The notes under the pieces were generated by a model. It did not search any database, was not told where the DNA came from, and worked only from the letters and a program-made list of their open reading frames with translations. The position numbers were made by a program, and so were the translations under genes. 55,475 bases of DNA from an uncultured Bacilli bacterium (GTDB lineage Bacteria > Bacillota_I > Bacilli_A > RF39 > UBA660), in contig CAKOOR010000009.1 in NCBI GenBank assembly GCA_934098505.1, positions 1-55,475 on the forward strand, given 5' to 3'. Positions 40,750 through 50,226 of this stretch are shown here, in pieces; within the stretch, counting starts at the first letter, position 1; each line of letters starts with the position of its first letter.

Positions 40750-41241
40750 ATGGAAACAATTATTTTTTTAGAAATTGAAGGGGTTTTAACAAATTATAAT
40801 AGTAGAAAAAACAGTAGTTCTAAAGATATTTATAAACAATTTGGTATTGATACCAATGCTTTGTTTTTATTGAAAAGGTTAGCAAATGCTACCAACGGAA
40901 AGATTGTAATTACATCTTCACTACGCTTTGATGATGATTTTCAACAATTAGAAACAGCTTTAAGAAGGATGGGATTTATAATTTTAGGGAAAACTGATTT
41001 TATAGATTATAATAAGGCAGCGGAAATTATGGATTATATTACCAAACATAACGTCAGAAATTATATAATTTTGGATAGCGATGAATTAAGTGATATTCCC
41101 GAAATTAAAGAATATTTTATTGAAAGTCCGGTTGATGATGGATTGCAAGAATATCTAGTAGAAGAGGCTATCGAAATAGCCAACAAAAAGAGAAAAAATA
41201 AAACATTAACCCGTAAAAAAATTAATGTTAGAAGTAAATAA
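40750..41241 (+). CDS. HAD-like protein with altered catalytic motif
   Basis: A 163-aa HAD-fold protein of the 'Swiss Army Knife' RNA-repair type. Its start 'IIFLEIEGVLTN' is the motif I block, but both Asp of the normal DxD are Glu (E8, E10). Motif II 'IVITSSLRF' and the late 'NYIILDSDEL' are present. The first Asp is the phosphoryl acceptor, so activity should be weak or lost. The C-terminal end is a basic Lys/Arg tail (KKRKNKTLTRKKINVRSK), suited to nucleic acid binding. GGTGAT lies before the ATG. Confidence 0.7.
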   Translation: METIIFLEIEGVLTNYNSRKNSSSKDIYKQFGIDTNALFLLKRLANATNGKIVITSSLRFDDDFQQLETALRRMGFIILGKTDFIDYNKAAEIMDYITKHNVRNYIILDSDELSDIPEIKEYFIESPVDDGLQEYLVEEAIEIANKKRKNKTLTRKKINVRSK

Positions 41242-41259
41242 TTATTCCAATTAAAAAGT

Positions 41260-42018
41260 TTAATGTTTTTTTACTTTTCGCTCTTGGATATGATAAATTA
41301 TTTTTAAAGATAATTTGGTGGGAATAAAGCGATTAAAGAATAAACCGAGGCGAACACTTAGGCCTGGTACTATTATTAGCTTATTTTGAAGAGTCTTATC
41401 AATGGCATATTTAGCTACTTGGTAAGATTTTTTTTCTTCAATATTAAACTTACCACCAGCCACTTTGTTAAATTCAGTGGCTACCGGTCCAGGACATAAG
41501 CAAGAAACTTTAACATTACTTTTTTGGTGTCTTAATTCTTCGTAAATTGCTAAAGTAAATTTTAACACATAATTTTTAGTAGCATAATATGTATTTAAGC
41601 GAGGTCCTGCTAAAAAGCCGGCCGAAGAGGCAACATTTAATATCTGTCCTTGATCTTTTTGATAAAAATCTTGTAAAAATAGTTTTGTTAATATATGAAC
41701 GGCCTTTATATTTAAATTTATCATTTCTAATTCACGGTCAAGGCTAGTTTCGGTTGTTAATCCAAATAAGCCAAAGCCAGCATTATTAATTAATAAATCT
41801 ATATTATCCTTTTTGGTCATTTCATATAGTTTATAACAGTTTTCTTCTACGCCTAAATCTAAGTTTATAATTTTAACATCAGTTTTTAATGTTTTTTGTA
41901 ATTCTTTTAATCTTTCTTCCCGACGGGCAACAATTATTAAGTCCCAACCTAAGTGGGATAAATATTTAGCCATATCACGGCCAAGGCCGCTTGAGGCTCC
42001 AGTAATAAGTGCTTTCAT
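41260..42018 (-). CDS. Short-chain dehydrogenase/reductase
   Basis: A 252-aa SDR. 'ALITGASSGLGRDMAKYL' is the TGxxxGxG cofactor site, 'DLLINNAGFGLFG' the NNAG motif, 'LNVASSAGFLAGPRLNTYYATKNY' the catalytic Ser...YxxxK, and 'CPGPVATEF' the PG motif. It resembles the YqjQ/DltE-type group of general SDRs; the substrate cannot be told. NADP(H) is likely from the Arg pair after the first strand (ARREER). It is convergent with the HAD-like gene. Confidence 0.88.
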   Translation of the reverse strand: MKALITGASSGLGRDMAKYLSHLGWDLIIVARREERLKELQKTLKTDVKIINLDLGVEENCYKLYEMTKKDNIDLLINNAGFGLFGLTTETSLDRELEMINLNIKAVHILTKLFLQDFYQKDQGQILNVASSAGFLAGPRLNTYYATKNYVLKFTLAIYEELRHQKSNVKVSCLCPGPVATEFNKVAGGKFNIEEKKSYQVAKYAIDKTLQNKLIIVPGLSVRLGLFFNRFIPTKLSLKIIYHIQERKVKKH

Positions 42019-42117
42019 ATTTTATTATATAGACATGAGTCTATCCTTTCTTTAAATTATATACTATTATCTTACCATATTTTTAATTTTAATTTATAAT
42101 TATTGTAGGTGATTAGG

Positions 42118-42387
42118 ATGTATCTTTTATACTATTATCTTTTTATAAATATTTTAAGTTTTATTATCTTAGGAATTGATAAAGGGTTAGCAATAAAACA
42201 TAAATGGCGGATTAGTGAAAAAACTTTACTATTCTCATTTATTTTAGGTGGCTTTATTGGCGGTGGCCTTGGCATGATAATTTGGCATCATAAAACTAAG
42301 AAATGGTATTTTAAATTATGGTTAATAGTTGCTATCATTATACATTTTATATTTTTATATAATTTTAATTCTCTTAAAACCCTTTAA
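42118..42387 (+). CDS. DUF1294 small membrane protein
   Basis: About 89 aa with three hydrophobic helices. 'YYLFINILSFIILGIDKGLAIKHKWRISEKTLLFSFILGGFIGGGLGMIIWHHKTKKWYFK' shows the family pattern (N..SF...G.DK..A....RI.E..L......GG..G...GM...HHKT.K..F). Function unknown. AGGTGATTAGG before the ATG at 42118 sets the start; the GTG at 42109 lies inside that site. Confidence 0.85.
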   Translation: MYLLYYYLFINILSFIILGIDKGLAIKHKWRISEKTLLFSFILGGFIGGGLGMIIWHHKTKKWYFKLWLIVAIIIHFIFLYNFNSLKTL

Positions 42388-42540
42388 TTTTTATATTTTT
42401 AATTAAAGCCAAGATATATAAAGTTCTATCTAATTTATATTAATCGAAAAATACCTTTCAAAAAGTATATTACCCTCAGGAAGTGGCGGGTGGGAAGAAA
42501 TCATAAATCAATAAGAAAACAACTAAAATTATTTTTCCAT

Positions 42541-42583
42541 AAAAAAAAAGAAAGCCTCAATCTAAAAACTTTCTTTATTTCTT
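42541..42583 (-). terminator. Terminator of ppaC
   Basis: AAAGAAAG and CTTTCTTT form the stem, with more than six T after it on the minus strand, three bases past the ppaC stop. Confidence 0.75.
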
Positions 42584-42585
42584 AA

Positions 42586-44208
42586 TTAATTATTAGATAT
42601 AACAGCTGCCAAGGCAGGATACATTTGTTTCTTACGAGAAACCATATCTGGTAAATATGTTCCTTCAGCTGCTTCCTTAATTTTATAAGCTTCAGCAACA
42701 ACGGCCTCAGAACCAGTACTGTAAAGTAAGTATGAACCATTTTTAACCGCATCAGTTACAAATAAGACAGCCAATTTATAATTATTTTTTACACACATTT
42801 CATCTAAATGAGCAATATACTTTGGCATATCTTTAGCTATTTCGTCAAAGTCTAAAGTCATAACTTGACCAATACCGATAGAAGTTTCACCTAGTTTAAA
42901 GGTTTTGAAATCCTGTTCGACAATTTCAGAAATCGTCATACCTACTATCGAAGAACCTGCTTTTAACATAGCCATACCATATTCTTGAATATCAAGGTTA
43001 GCAATAGCTGCTAATTTACGTGCAACTTCCACATCCATATCAGTAGTTGTTGGACTCTTAAGTAATAAGGTATCCGATAAAATAGCACTTAACATTAAAC
43101 CAGCAATATTTTCGGGAATTTCAATGTTATTTTCTTTATAAATTTGATAAATCAAAGTACAAGTACATCCTACCGGCATAGAACGGAATTGAATAGGAAT
43201 TTGAGTTCCTAAATTACCTAAATTATGATGATCGATAATTTCCATAATATCAGCTTCTTCTAAGCCATCGACACTTTGAGCAGGTTGGTTATGGTCAACT
43301 AAAATAACATTATATTTTTCATAATTATTTTGATCAATTAATCTTAGCATTCCAACACAGGTATTATCTTGATTTACTATTGGATAGTTAGTATGTCCTA
43401 ATTTATTAGAAATAGTTATAAAATCATCACGATAATCTGAATCAGTAAACTTGACTGGATTGGGATTAATATTAATAGTTTCTATGTAATTACATAGTTT
43501 CATTCTATTAGCCGTAACATAAGTAGAATCAGGAGTACTAATTACATTAACTAATTTTTCTTTAGCCTTTTCAATTAATTCTTCTGGGAATGTTCTATTA
43601 CCAACAATAATAATTAATTTTACACCACAATCAATGGCATAATCAATAATATACTGTCTATCAGCAACGATTAGAATGTTATTATTATTTAATTCGATTC
43701 CTTCGGTGAAAGTCTTACTCTTGTAAGCAGCGGCAATTATTTCCCCTTTAATTTCATCATCAAATTTTAATACTTCTTTACCATTTAATACTTCTAAAAT
43801 ATTTTGGTAAGATGTATTTAACTCATAAATATCCCCTTGAATAATATTTTTAGCCATCTCTTTAACATTAATATAACCTTTTAATTTGTTATTTTCATCT
43901 ACAAGAGGAAGGCCAGTTACGCCAAGTCTTTGTAATTCTTCAAAGGTTTTAGCAATAGATGTATGTTCATTAATATAAGCATCTTTTAAATAAGACATAT
44001 TCTTAATTTGAACTTTTACATCATTTAAATACTTGGGTTCTTCTACTTTAAAATAATCTAAAGCAAATTTTGTTTCTTTATTTATATTTCCTAAGACTCT
44101 TGGTTCGGTAGTCCAACCTAGTTTATTCTTTAAATAAGAGTAACTGATGGAAGCACAAACGGAATCAGTATCTGGTTTTTTATGTCCAATTACATAAGTC
44201 ATTTTCAT
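42586..44208 (-). CDS. ppaC: Manganese-dependent inorganic pyrophosphatase with CBS and DRTGG domains
   Basis: A 540-aa family II pyrophosphatase of the regulated type. DHH motifs: 'GHKKPDTDSVCAS', 'VDHNQPAQSV' and 'IIDHHNLG'; DHHA2 substrate motif 'SRKKQMYPAL'. Between the first two blocks a CBS domain pair is split by a DRTGG domain (about residues 60-310), which in characterised clostridial enzymes binds adenine nucleotides and diadenosine polyphosphates to adjust activity. It removes pyrophosphate from biosynthesis. It stands alone with its own terminator. Confidence 0.95.
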   Translation of the reverse strand: MKMTYVIGHKKPDTDSVCASISYSYLKNKLGWTTEPRVLGNINKETKFALDYFKVEEPKYLNDVKVQIKNMSYLKDAYINEHTSIAKTFEELQRLGVTGLPLVDENNKLKGYINVKEMAKNIIQGDIYELNTSYQNILEVLNGKEVLKFDDEIKGEIIAAAYKSKTFTEGIELNNNNILIVADRQYIIDYAIDCGVKLIIIVGNRTFPEELIEKAKEKLVNVISTPDSTYVTANRMKLCNYIETININPNPVKFTDSDYRDDFITISNKLGHTNYPIVNQDNTCVGMLRLIDQNNYEKYNVILVDHNQPAQSVDGLEEADIMEIIDHHNLGNLGTQIPIQFRSMPVGCTCTLIYQIYKENNIEIPENIAGLMLSAILSDTLLLKSPTTTDMDVEVARKLAAIANLDIQEYGMAMLKAGSSIVGMTISEIVEQDFKTFKLGETSIGIGQVMTLDFDEIAKDMPKYIAHLDEMCVKNNYKLAVLFVTDAVKNGSYLLYSTGSEAVVAEAYKIKEAAEGTYLPDMVSRKKQMYPALAAVISNN

Positions 44209-44394
44209 TTTTACTACACTTCTTTCTTTTCTTCAATAGGGTTATTATAGCACAACTTTTTTAAATTTGAATAGGGCTTATTTATTTTTAATTCTAAATT
44301 TCTGTATGATTGATAGCAATTTAACTTTTTTTAGTCGTTCATTTTTTTAGTCATTCATTTTTTATATGTTTATTTTTTTTAATTGCTCGTTTTT
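44209..44394. other. T-rich gap with a short tandem repeat after uvrB
   Basis: Read on the minus strand, ATGAATGACTAAAAAA is followed at once by ATGAACGACTAAAAAA, a 17-base near-exact tandem repeat (about 44330-44365). It has no clear hairpin or function. Confidence 0.3.
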
Positions 44395-46350
44395 TTATTT
44401 ATTAGATTTCATTTCAAATAAAATATCTCTTAATTCCATGGCACGTTCAAAATCTAAGTTTTTAGCGGCTTCATTCATTTGCATTTCAATAGATTGCATT
44501 AATAAGGCTTTATCTTTTTTACTCATCTTCGTCTTTTCTTTAGGGCTATCATCTTTGATTTCATTAGATACAACTTCTCTTATTTCCTTAATGATAGTTT
44601 TTGGAGTAATGTGATGTTTGTTATTGTATTCTTCTTGAATATGACGACGACGATTAGTTTCTTTGATAGTTTCATCCATGGCTTGACTTATGGTATCAGC
44701 ATACATTATGACATGACCATTTGCATTTCTGGCAGCACGCCCTACGGTTTGAATTAAACTTCTGGTACTTCTTAAGAAGCCTTGTTTATCAGCATCCATT
44801 ATACAAATTAGCGATACTTCTGGAATATCAATGCCTTCTCTTAAAAGATTAATCCCAACCACACAATCATATTTACCACATCTTAAGTCATGAATGATTT
44901 TTAAACGATCAAGAGTCTTAACCTCACTATGTAAATAAGCAACTTTTATGCCTACTTCTTTTAAGTAATTAGTTAATTCTTCTGCCATGCGAATAGTTAA
45001 GGTTGTAATAAGAACTCTTTCATTTTTATTTTTACGAATATTTATTTCGGAAATAATATCATCAACTTGACCTTCGGTTGCTCTTACTTCAATTTTCGGA
45101 TCTAAAAGACCGGTTGGTCTAATAATTTGTTCGACATATTGATTATGAGTATGTTCAAGTTCATAATCGCCAGGAGTTGCTGATACATAGATAACCTGGT
45201 TTATTTTCTTTTCAAATTCTTCATATTTTAATGGTCGGTTATCAAGGGCACTCGGTAAGCGAAAGCCATAGTCTACAAGAGTTTGTTTACGCATTCTATC
45301 GCCATTATACATACCACGAACTTGAGGTAATGTAACATGGGATTCATCTACTACTAATAAAAAGTCATCAGGAAAGAAATCTATCAAAGTAGACGGGGTT
45401 TCCCCTTCACCACGCAAGGCTAGATGACGAGAATAGTTTTCTACACCATTACAAAAGCCTGTTTCTTTAAGCATTTCGATGTCATAATTGACGCGTTCTC
45501 TTAGTCTTTGTTCTTCTAAAAGTTTATTATTATCTTTAAAAAATTTTAATTGTTTTTCTAATTCTTCTTGAATGCGTTTTATCGCCTCTTGAAGTTTTTC
45601 TTTACTAGTAACAAAGTGGGTAGCAGGAAAAATAGAAACATTTTTAACTTGTTTTTCTAAAACACCAGTCAAAGGATCAAATATACTTATGCGGTCTACT
45701 TCATCGCCAAACAACTCAATTTTAATGCCATGAGATTTTTCACTGGCTAAAATAATATCAATAGTATCCCCATGAACTCGGAAAGTTCCACGGTGAAAGT
45801 CTAAGTCATTGCGTTCATAAGTCATATCAATTAAACGATCAAGAATTTCACCCCTACTAATTTTCTGACCAACGCTTAAAATAAGCATAGAGTTAACATA
45901 GTCCTCTTTATCACCTATACCATAAATGCAAGAAACAGAAGCAACTACGATAACATCACGATTATTAATCAAATTGGAAGTGGCACCGTGACGTAACTCA
46001 TCAATTTCATCATTAATTGAACTATCTTTTTCAATGTATGTATCACTAGAAGGAACATAGGCTTCGGGTTGATAATAATCGTAATAAGATACAAAGTATT
46101 CAACATGATTATGTGGAAAAAATTCTTTTAACTCCGAATACAACTGTCCAGCAAGGGTCTTATTATGAGCAAGTACTAGCGTTGGTTTATTAGTCTTGGC
46201 GATAACATTTGCAATCGTAAAAGTTTTACCGGTTCCCGTGGCACCCAGTAAAACCTGTTCTTTCTTGCCATTATTTATTCCTTCAACCAACTCCTTAATG
46301 GCTTCTGGTTGGTCGCCACTTGGTTGATATTTAGATACTAATTCAAACAT
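44395..46350 (-). CDS. uvrB: UvrABC system protein B
   Basis: A 651-aa DNA-damage helicase-like protein that verifies lesions and recruits UvrC. Walker A 'LLGATGTGKTFTIANV', the beta-hairpin 'SYYDYYQPEAYVPSSDTYIEKDSS', motif II 'LLVVDESHVTLPQ', helicase motifs 'GINLLREGIDIPEVSLICIMDAD' and 'QTVGRAARNANGHVIMYAD', and the C-terminal UVR domain 'MQSIEMQMNEAAKNLDFERAMELRDIL'. GGAGGGATTATAA precedes the ATG. uvrA is 8 kb away and uvrC is not in the window. Confidence 0.99.
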   Translation of the reverse strand: MFELVSKYQPSGDQPEAIKELVEGINNGKKEQVLLGATGTGKTFTIANVIAKTNKPTLVLAHNKTLAGQLYSELKEFFPHNHVEYFVSYYDYYQPEAYVPSSDTYIEKDSSINDEIDELRHGATSNLINNRDVIVVASVSCIYGIGDKEDYVNSMLILSVGQKISRGEILDRLIDMTYERNDLDFHRGTFRVHGDTIDIILASEKSHGIKIELFGDEVDRISIFDPLTGVLEKQVKNVSIFPATHFVTSKEKLQEAIKRIQEELEKQLKFFKDNNKLLEEQRLRERVNYDIEMLKETGFCNGVENYSRHLALRGEGETPSTLIDFFPDDFLLVVDESHVTLPQVRGMYNGDRMRKQTLVDYGFRLPSALDNRPLKYEEFEKKINQVIYVSATPGDYELEHTHNQYVEQIIRPTGLLDPKIEVRATEGQVDDIISEINIRKNKNERVLITTLTIRMAEELTNYLKEVGIKVAYLHSEVKTLDRLKIIHDLRCGKYDCVVGINLLREGIDIPEVSLICIMDADKQGFLRSTRSLIQTVGRAARNANGHVIMYADTISQAMDETIKETNRRRHIQEEYNNKHHITPKTIIKEIREVVSNEIKDDSPKEKTKMSKKDKALLMQSIEMQMNEAAKNLDFERAMELRDILFEMKSNK

Positions 46351-46375
46351 TTATAATCCCTCCAATAAATTCTGG

Positions 46376-46399
46376 TAGTGTAAATAGTTTTACACACTA
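46376..46399. promoter_or_regulatory. Inverted repeat upstream of uvrB
   Basis: TAGTGTAAA-TAG-TTTTACACACTA, about 25 bases before the uvrB start. The arms match except for a two-base insertion. It does not match the LexA box CGAAC-N4-GTTCG. It may be an operator or a leader hairpin. Confidence 0.35.
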
Positions 46400-46537
46400 T
46401 CTAAATTCTAAATCATTATTAGTTTAGTTAATTATTTAGTATTAATACTTTATTTACTTAATAACTTATTTCATATTAAATAAAATATTAAGTTTTCGCC
46501 TATAATTCTAGCATTATTTATAAATAAAGACAAGAAA

Positions 46538-46580
46538 AAAGGAATAACCATAATTAGTCAAACATAGTTATCCTTTTTCA
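46538..46580. terminator. Terminator after the MDR dehydrogenase gene
   Basis: AAAAAGGA-ATAAC and GTTAT-CCTTTTT pair around a 14-base loop; T-runs on both sides. It lies between the dehydrogenase gene and uvrB on the same strand. Confidence 0.7.
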
Positions 46581-46630
46581 CTAAATATTATTTTAAGTAC
46601 TATTCTTTTATAATTAACATATATTTAATT

Positions 46631-47659
46631 TTAATCATTCATTTTAATAACAAATTTAATTGGACAATCAAGACCCTTTTCAAAATTTTCTAGAGATGTT
46701 TGAACGTCAGCCATTTCGATTTCTTTAGCAAATCGTTCTAAGTTTAATTTTCCTTGGTGCATTAGCTCAATAACATTTTCAAATTCTTTCGTTGTAAAGA
46801 ACAAACTACCTGACAAATGATATTCATTATTAACAAAATTAAAGACATTAATTTCGGGAGCATTGCCATAGGCAATTAAAACCATATGACCGCCTTTTTT
46901 TAAATGGTTTAACCCCATAGTACTAGCACTTTGATTACCAGAGCATTCGATTACGGCATCAAACCCAGAGGGTGCTACTTCTTTTAATTTTGTATCAATT
47001 TGTTCATCTTTGGCATCAAAGGCTGCTCTAACGAAGCCGGAATTTGTTACTAGGTTTATACGGCTATTATTGGCCTCTGTAACATAAACATCTTTAATTC
47101 CTAAGGCATGAGCACAAGCGGCAGCGAACATACCAATGGGACCACAACCAGTAATTAAAACTTTACTATTTTCATCTACATGGGCAAGTTTTAATCCATG
47201 CATAGAAATGGAAGCAGGCTCAACCATAGCGCCAGCCGTAAAGCTAACATTATCTGGTAAAAATCTTACCATATCTTCTCTTACGGCCACATACTGTCCA
47301 TATCCACCATCTGAGCCAATACCCGGACCGCCTTCTAAAACATGATCGCATATATTTTCACGGCCAGTGCCACAAAATTTACAAGTATCTTTTAAGCATG
47401 AATCAATTTCCATGGCAACAACTCTGTCACCTCTTTTAAAGTTTTTGCTGTTACCAGCATCATATATTTCGCCTGCAAACTCATGGCCAATAACAAAGTT
47501 TGTTCCTGCATTATATCCGGTTTGCCAAATCATATGGATATCTGAACCACATATTCCTGTTCTTTTCACTTTTATAACTACCTTATTACCAGAAGCTTTA
47601 GGAATAGCTTTCTCAATAATAGTAAATTTTCTTGGTTCCACCAATGTTAATGCTTTCAT
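46631..47659 (-). CDS. Zinc-dependent medium-chain alcohol/polyol dehydrogenase
   Basis: A 342-aa MDR enzyme. Catalytic zinc ligands in 'TGICGSDIHM' and 'GHEFAGEI'; structural zinc Cys set 'CLKDTCKFCGTGRENIC'; cofactor site 'VLITGCGPIGMFAAACAHALG'; then an acidic residue after the second strand (VTEANNSR), suggesting NAD. It resembles sorbitol, threonine and butanediol dehydrogenases; the exact substrate cannot be decided. An extended -10 (TGGTATACT, -10 at 47687-47692) and GAGGATAGGTGAT precede it. Confidence 0.88.
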   Translation of the reverse strand: MKALTLVEPRKFTIIEKAIPKASGNKVVIKVKRTGICGSDIHMIWQTGYNAGTNFVIGHEFAGEIYDAGNSKNFKRGDRVVAMEIDSCLKDTCKFCGTGRENICDHVLEGGPGIGSDGGYGQYVAVREDMVRFLPDNVSFTAGAMVEPASISMHGLKLAHVDENSKVLITGCGPIGMFAAACAHALGIKDVYVTEANNSRINLVTNSGFVRAAFDAKDEQIDTKLKEVAPSGFDAVIECSGNQSASTMGLNHLKKGGHMVLIAYGNAPEINVFNFVNNEYHLSGSLFFTTKEFENVIELMHQGKLNLERFAKEIEMADVQTSLENFEKGLDCPIKFVIKMND

Positions 47660-47911
47660 TTAAATAAATCACCTATCCTCATAATTAGTATACCAAATTA
47701 TGAAAAATAAATTATAAATATATATAAATATTTTTTTAAATATGTAAAGAAAATGCCAATAATATTGTGGGTAAATATTTATAATAATTAAATTATTTCC
47801 TTTATAGCTAATAAAGAAAAAAAACTATTCTAGTAATAGATAATATTACTTTTATGATTTCAATTAAACTATTTTAACTATTAATATGGTTATCTAATTT
47901 ATAATTTTTGT

Positions 47912-49198
47912 CTAACTTCCAGTATTATCATTAACTGCTGAAACAGCACTATCGCATTTTTTTAGGTCTTCAAACATATTTTGAACACTTTTACTATTAT
48001 GAGTTAATTTTTTTATTGTTATCGCATCAATTTTTTCATTAGCAATTCGTAAATTTTTATCACTGGACAATAATGCTTCTTTAGTTTTTTGGAGATGATC
48101 AATAGTTTTATCGATTTCTTCTATCGCTGTTTTAAATTTTTTACTAGCTAAAGCATAATTGCGGCCAAAATCATCTTTAAACTTACTTAAATTTTCTTCA
48201 AAATTAGTTATATCAATATTTTCTTTATGTAATAATTCTAGTTGTTTCTTATAGGAAAGAGTATTTAAGCCCATGCTTCTAATTAGAGTGATTAAAGGAA
48301 TAAAGAATTGAGGTCTAATAATATACATTTTAGGATAGCGATAACTTACATCAACAATACCGGTATTATAATAATCATTATCTATTTCTAATAGGGAAAC
48401 TAAAACAGCATATTCACATTTTTTTTCTTGACGATCTTTATCCAATTCTTTAAGAAAATCTTCATTTTTGTGCTTTGTAGCAGTCATATCAGCTTCATTT
48501 TTCATTTCAAACATAATTGATGTTATTTCAGTGCCGTCATCATCATAATCTTTAAAAATAAAATCACCTTTTGAACCAGTTTTAGCATCGTTATCTTTCT
48601 CAAAATAAGCATTTTTAAAAAGTGGTCTTAATTTATTAAATTCATTATTGCAATGAACTTCTAAAGATTCACCTATCATTTTAGTTGATTGACGTGCTTT
48701 AAAGTCCTTGTAGTAGGCAATTTGTTCATCTTTGGCTTTTATCTTTTCATCATATGCCGCTTTTAATGTTGTTTCTTTAAGTAAATACTCATTTTTTGAA
48801 GTTTCTAGTGTTGTGGTTAATTTTTCAATTTGCTGAATGCTTTTGTTTTTTTCTTCTTGTAACTGAAGTTCATACTGGGTTTTTTGTAATTTTAATGCAT
48901 TGGCTTGTTCATTACTTAGATTTTCTAATTTAAGAGTTAATTCGTTTATCTTAGAATTCTGACTTGTAATTGTTTTGGTATATTCGTCTTTTGATTTTTG
49001 ATTTTCTTGACCATATTTTTGCTCTAAAGTAATTTCTTGTAATTCTAGCGCAGTATTTTTTTCTTTGTTTAATTGCTCTTCGCGTTGTTTTAACTCCTTA
49101 AAAAACTCTGTATCTCTTACTTGTTTAGCAATTGAATCATATGCTTGTTCATCAATTTGGAATACTGTTTTGCAATGTGGACATTTTATTTCATTCAT
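47912..49198 (-). CDS. DUF2130 family coiled-coil protein
   Basis: A 428-aa protein. An N-terminal 'MNEIKCPHCKTVFQIDEQAYDSIAKQVRD' gives half a zinc ribbon, followed by a long charged coiled coil (about 30-175). The C-terminal domain has 'QSTKMIGESLEVHCNNEFNKLRPLFKNAYFEKDNDAKTGSKGDFIFKDYDDDGTEITSIMFEMKNE', where E...D...E.K resembles a PD-(D/E)XK-type core, and 'DVSYRYPKMYIIRPQFFIPLITLIR'. This is the whole DUF2130 layout. Function unknown; a nuclease-like role is inference. GAGGAG precedes the ATG. The hydrolase-like gene lies 35 bases upstream on the same strand. Confidence 0.88.
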   Translation of the reverse strand: MNEIKCPHCKTVFQIDEQAYDSIAKQVRDTEFFKELKQREEQLNKEKNTALELQEITLEQKYGQENQKSKDEYTKTITSQNSKINELTLKLENLSNEQANALKLQKTQYELQLQEEKNKSIQQIEKLTTTLETSKNEYLLKETTLKAAYDEKIKAKDEQIAYYKDFKARQSTKMIGESLEVHCNNEFNKLRPLFKNAYFEKDNDAKTGSKGDFIFKDYDDDGTEITSIMFEMKNEADMTATKHKNEDFLKELDKDRQEKKCEYAVLVSLLEIDNDYYNTGIVDVSYRYPKMYIIRPQFFIPLITLIRSMGLNTLSYKKQLELLHKENIDITNFEENLSKFKDDFGRNYALASKKFKTAIEEIDKTIDHLQKTKEALLSSDKNLRIANEKIDAITIKKLTHNSKSVQNMFEDLKKCDSAVSAVNDNTGS

Positions 49199-49233
49199 TA
49201 TTAATATCTCCTCTCATAACTGTTTTATTTTTC

Positions 49234-50136
49234 TTATTTATTTAAAATATCTTGGATTATACTTTTTAGCATATAAGTACTAGATTCTTTATCGTATAGG
49301 CCATGGTCAGTATTGCCATAATCTATTATTTTATTAATTATTTCGTATTGAATACTATTATTTATTTTTTGAATTTTGCTCAATATTTTTAGATATATCT
49401 CTATTGGTATCAATTTATCTGTTGCTGATAAAAAATATGTTGTTGGTATTTGAAGTTTGGCATAATTAGTTTCAATATTATAATTATCTTCAGCCTCATA
49501 TATGGTCTTTTTACCTTCAAAGATGCCTTTTACTTTTGTAAATTGCTCATTGTGTTGAAGCAAATAATCCTGCTTTTGATAACTAAATTGATATTTTGGA
49601 TTTAAATTGTAAATTATTTGGGGCGAATTTGGGCAAATCAGATAAACATGATTAATATCATTGTTGGGTATTTCATTTAACCTGCTTAAATAATATTCAA
49701 TAGTTAAAGCACCAACACCTGTACCAATTAAATAAATTTTTTGAAAAGCATATTTATTTTTTAAATATTTAAGAATATCACGTAAGTCCTTAGCTAATCG
49801 CATATATAATGTATCTCGCTTATCCATTTTGCCATTTACTAAACTTTTACCGTGATTACGCAAATCATAACGAAAAGTACAAAATTCTTGACTTTTTATT
49901 AATGTATTAGCTAGGATTTCGTAATTACCATATTTTTTTGTTTGAAATATAATTTTATTATCTTTTTTCTGAATTATATTGTTTTCAATTAAAGGGAAGA
50001 CTCCGTTTTCATCTTTAGTATATCCTCCTTCATTTAACATAATTACAATGTTTTTGGCAGCAGGATTGCCTGCAAAGATGCCATCAATAAGCCATTCGTT
50101 TTCACTAAATTTTTGTACTGTTATTACTTCATGCAT
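49234..50136 (-). CDS. Alpha/beta-hydrolase-like protein lacking the nucleophile
   Basis: A 300-aa protein with the alpha/beta-hydrolase outline: 'KNIVIMLNEGGYT' (oxyanion strand), 'FCTFRYDLRNHGKS' (the conserved D.RGHG.S), the nucleophile elbow 'YLIGTGVGALTIEYYL', 'TTYFLSATDKLIPIEIY' (acid) and 'NTDHGLYD' (His). The elbow GxSxG has Gly (residue 140) where Ser should be. The other triad parts remain. It may be inactive, or use another residue. It may share a transcript with the DUF2130 gene. Confidence 0.7.
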   Translation of the reverse strand: MHEVITVQKFSENEWLIDGIFAGNPAAKNIVIMLNEGGYTKDENGVFPLIENNIIQKKDNKIIFQTKKYGNYEILANTLIKSQEFCTFRYDLRNHGKSLVNGKMDKRDTLYMRLAKDLRDILKYLKNKYAFQKIYLIGTGVGALTIEYYLSRLNEIPNNDINHVYLICPNSPQIIYNLNPKYQFSYQKQDYLLQHNEQFTKVKGIFEGKKTIYEAEDNYNIETNYAKLQIPTTYFLSATDKLIPIEIYLKILSKIQKINNSIQYEIINKIIDYGNTDHGLYDKESSTYMLKSIIQDILNK

Positions 50137-50188
50137 ATTTAACCTCTCAAACTATTATACATTAGGTTATTTTTTTATTCTATAATTT

Positions 50189-50222
50189 AGAAAAAGTTTT
50201 GTGCAAAAAAACACAAAACCTT
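50189..50222 (-). terminator. Terminator of the three-gene cassette
   Basis: GTTTTGTG and CACAAAAC form a perfect 8-bp stem followed by TTTTTC on the minus strand, four bases past the last stop of the cassette. Confidence 0.85.
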
Positions 50223-50226
50223 TAAT

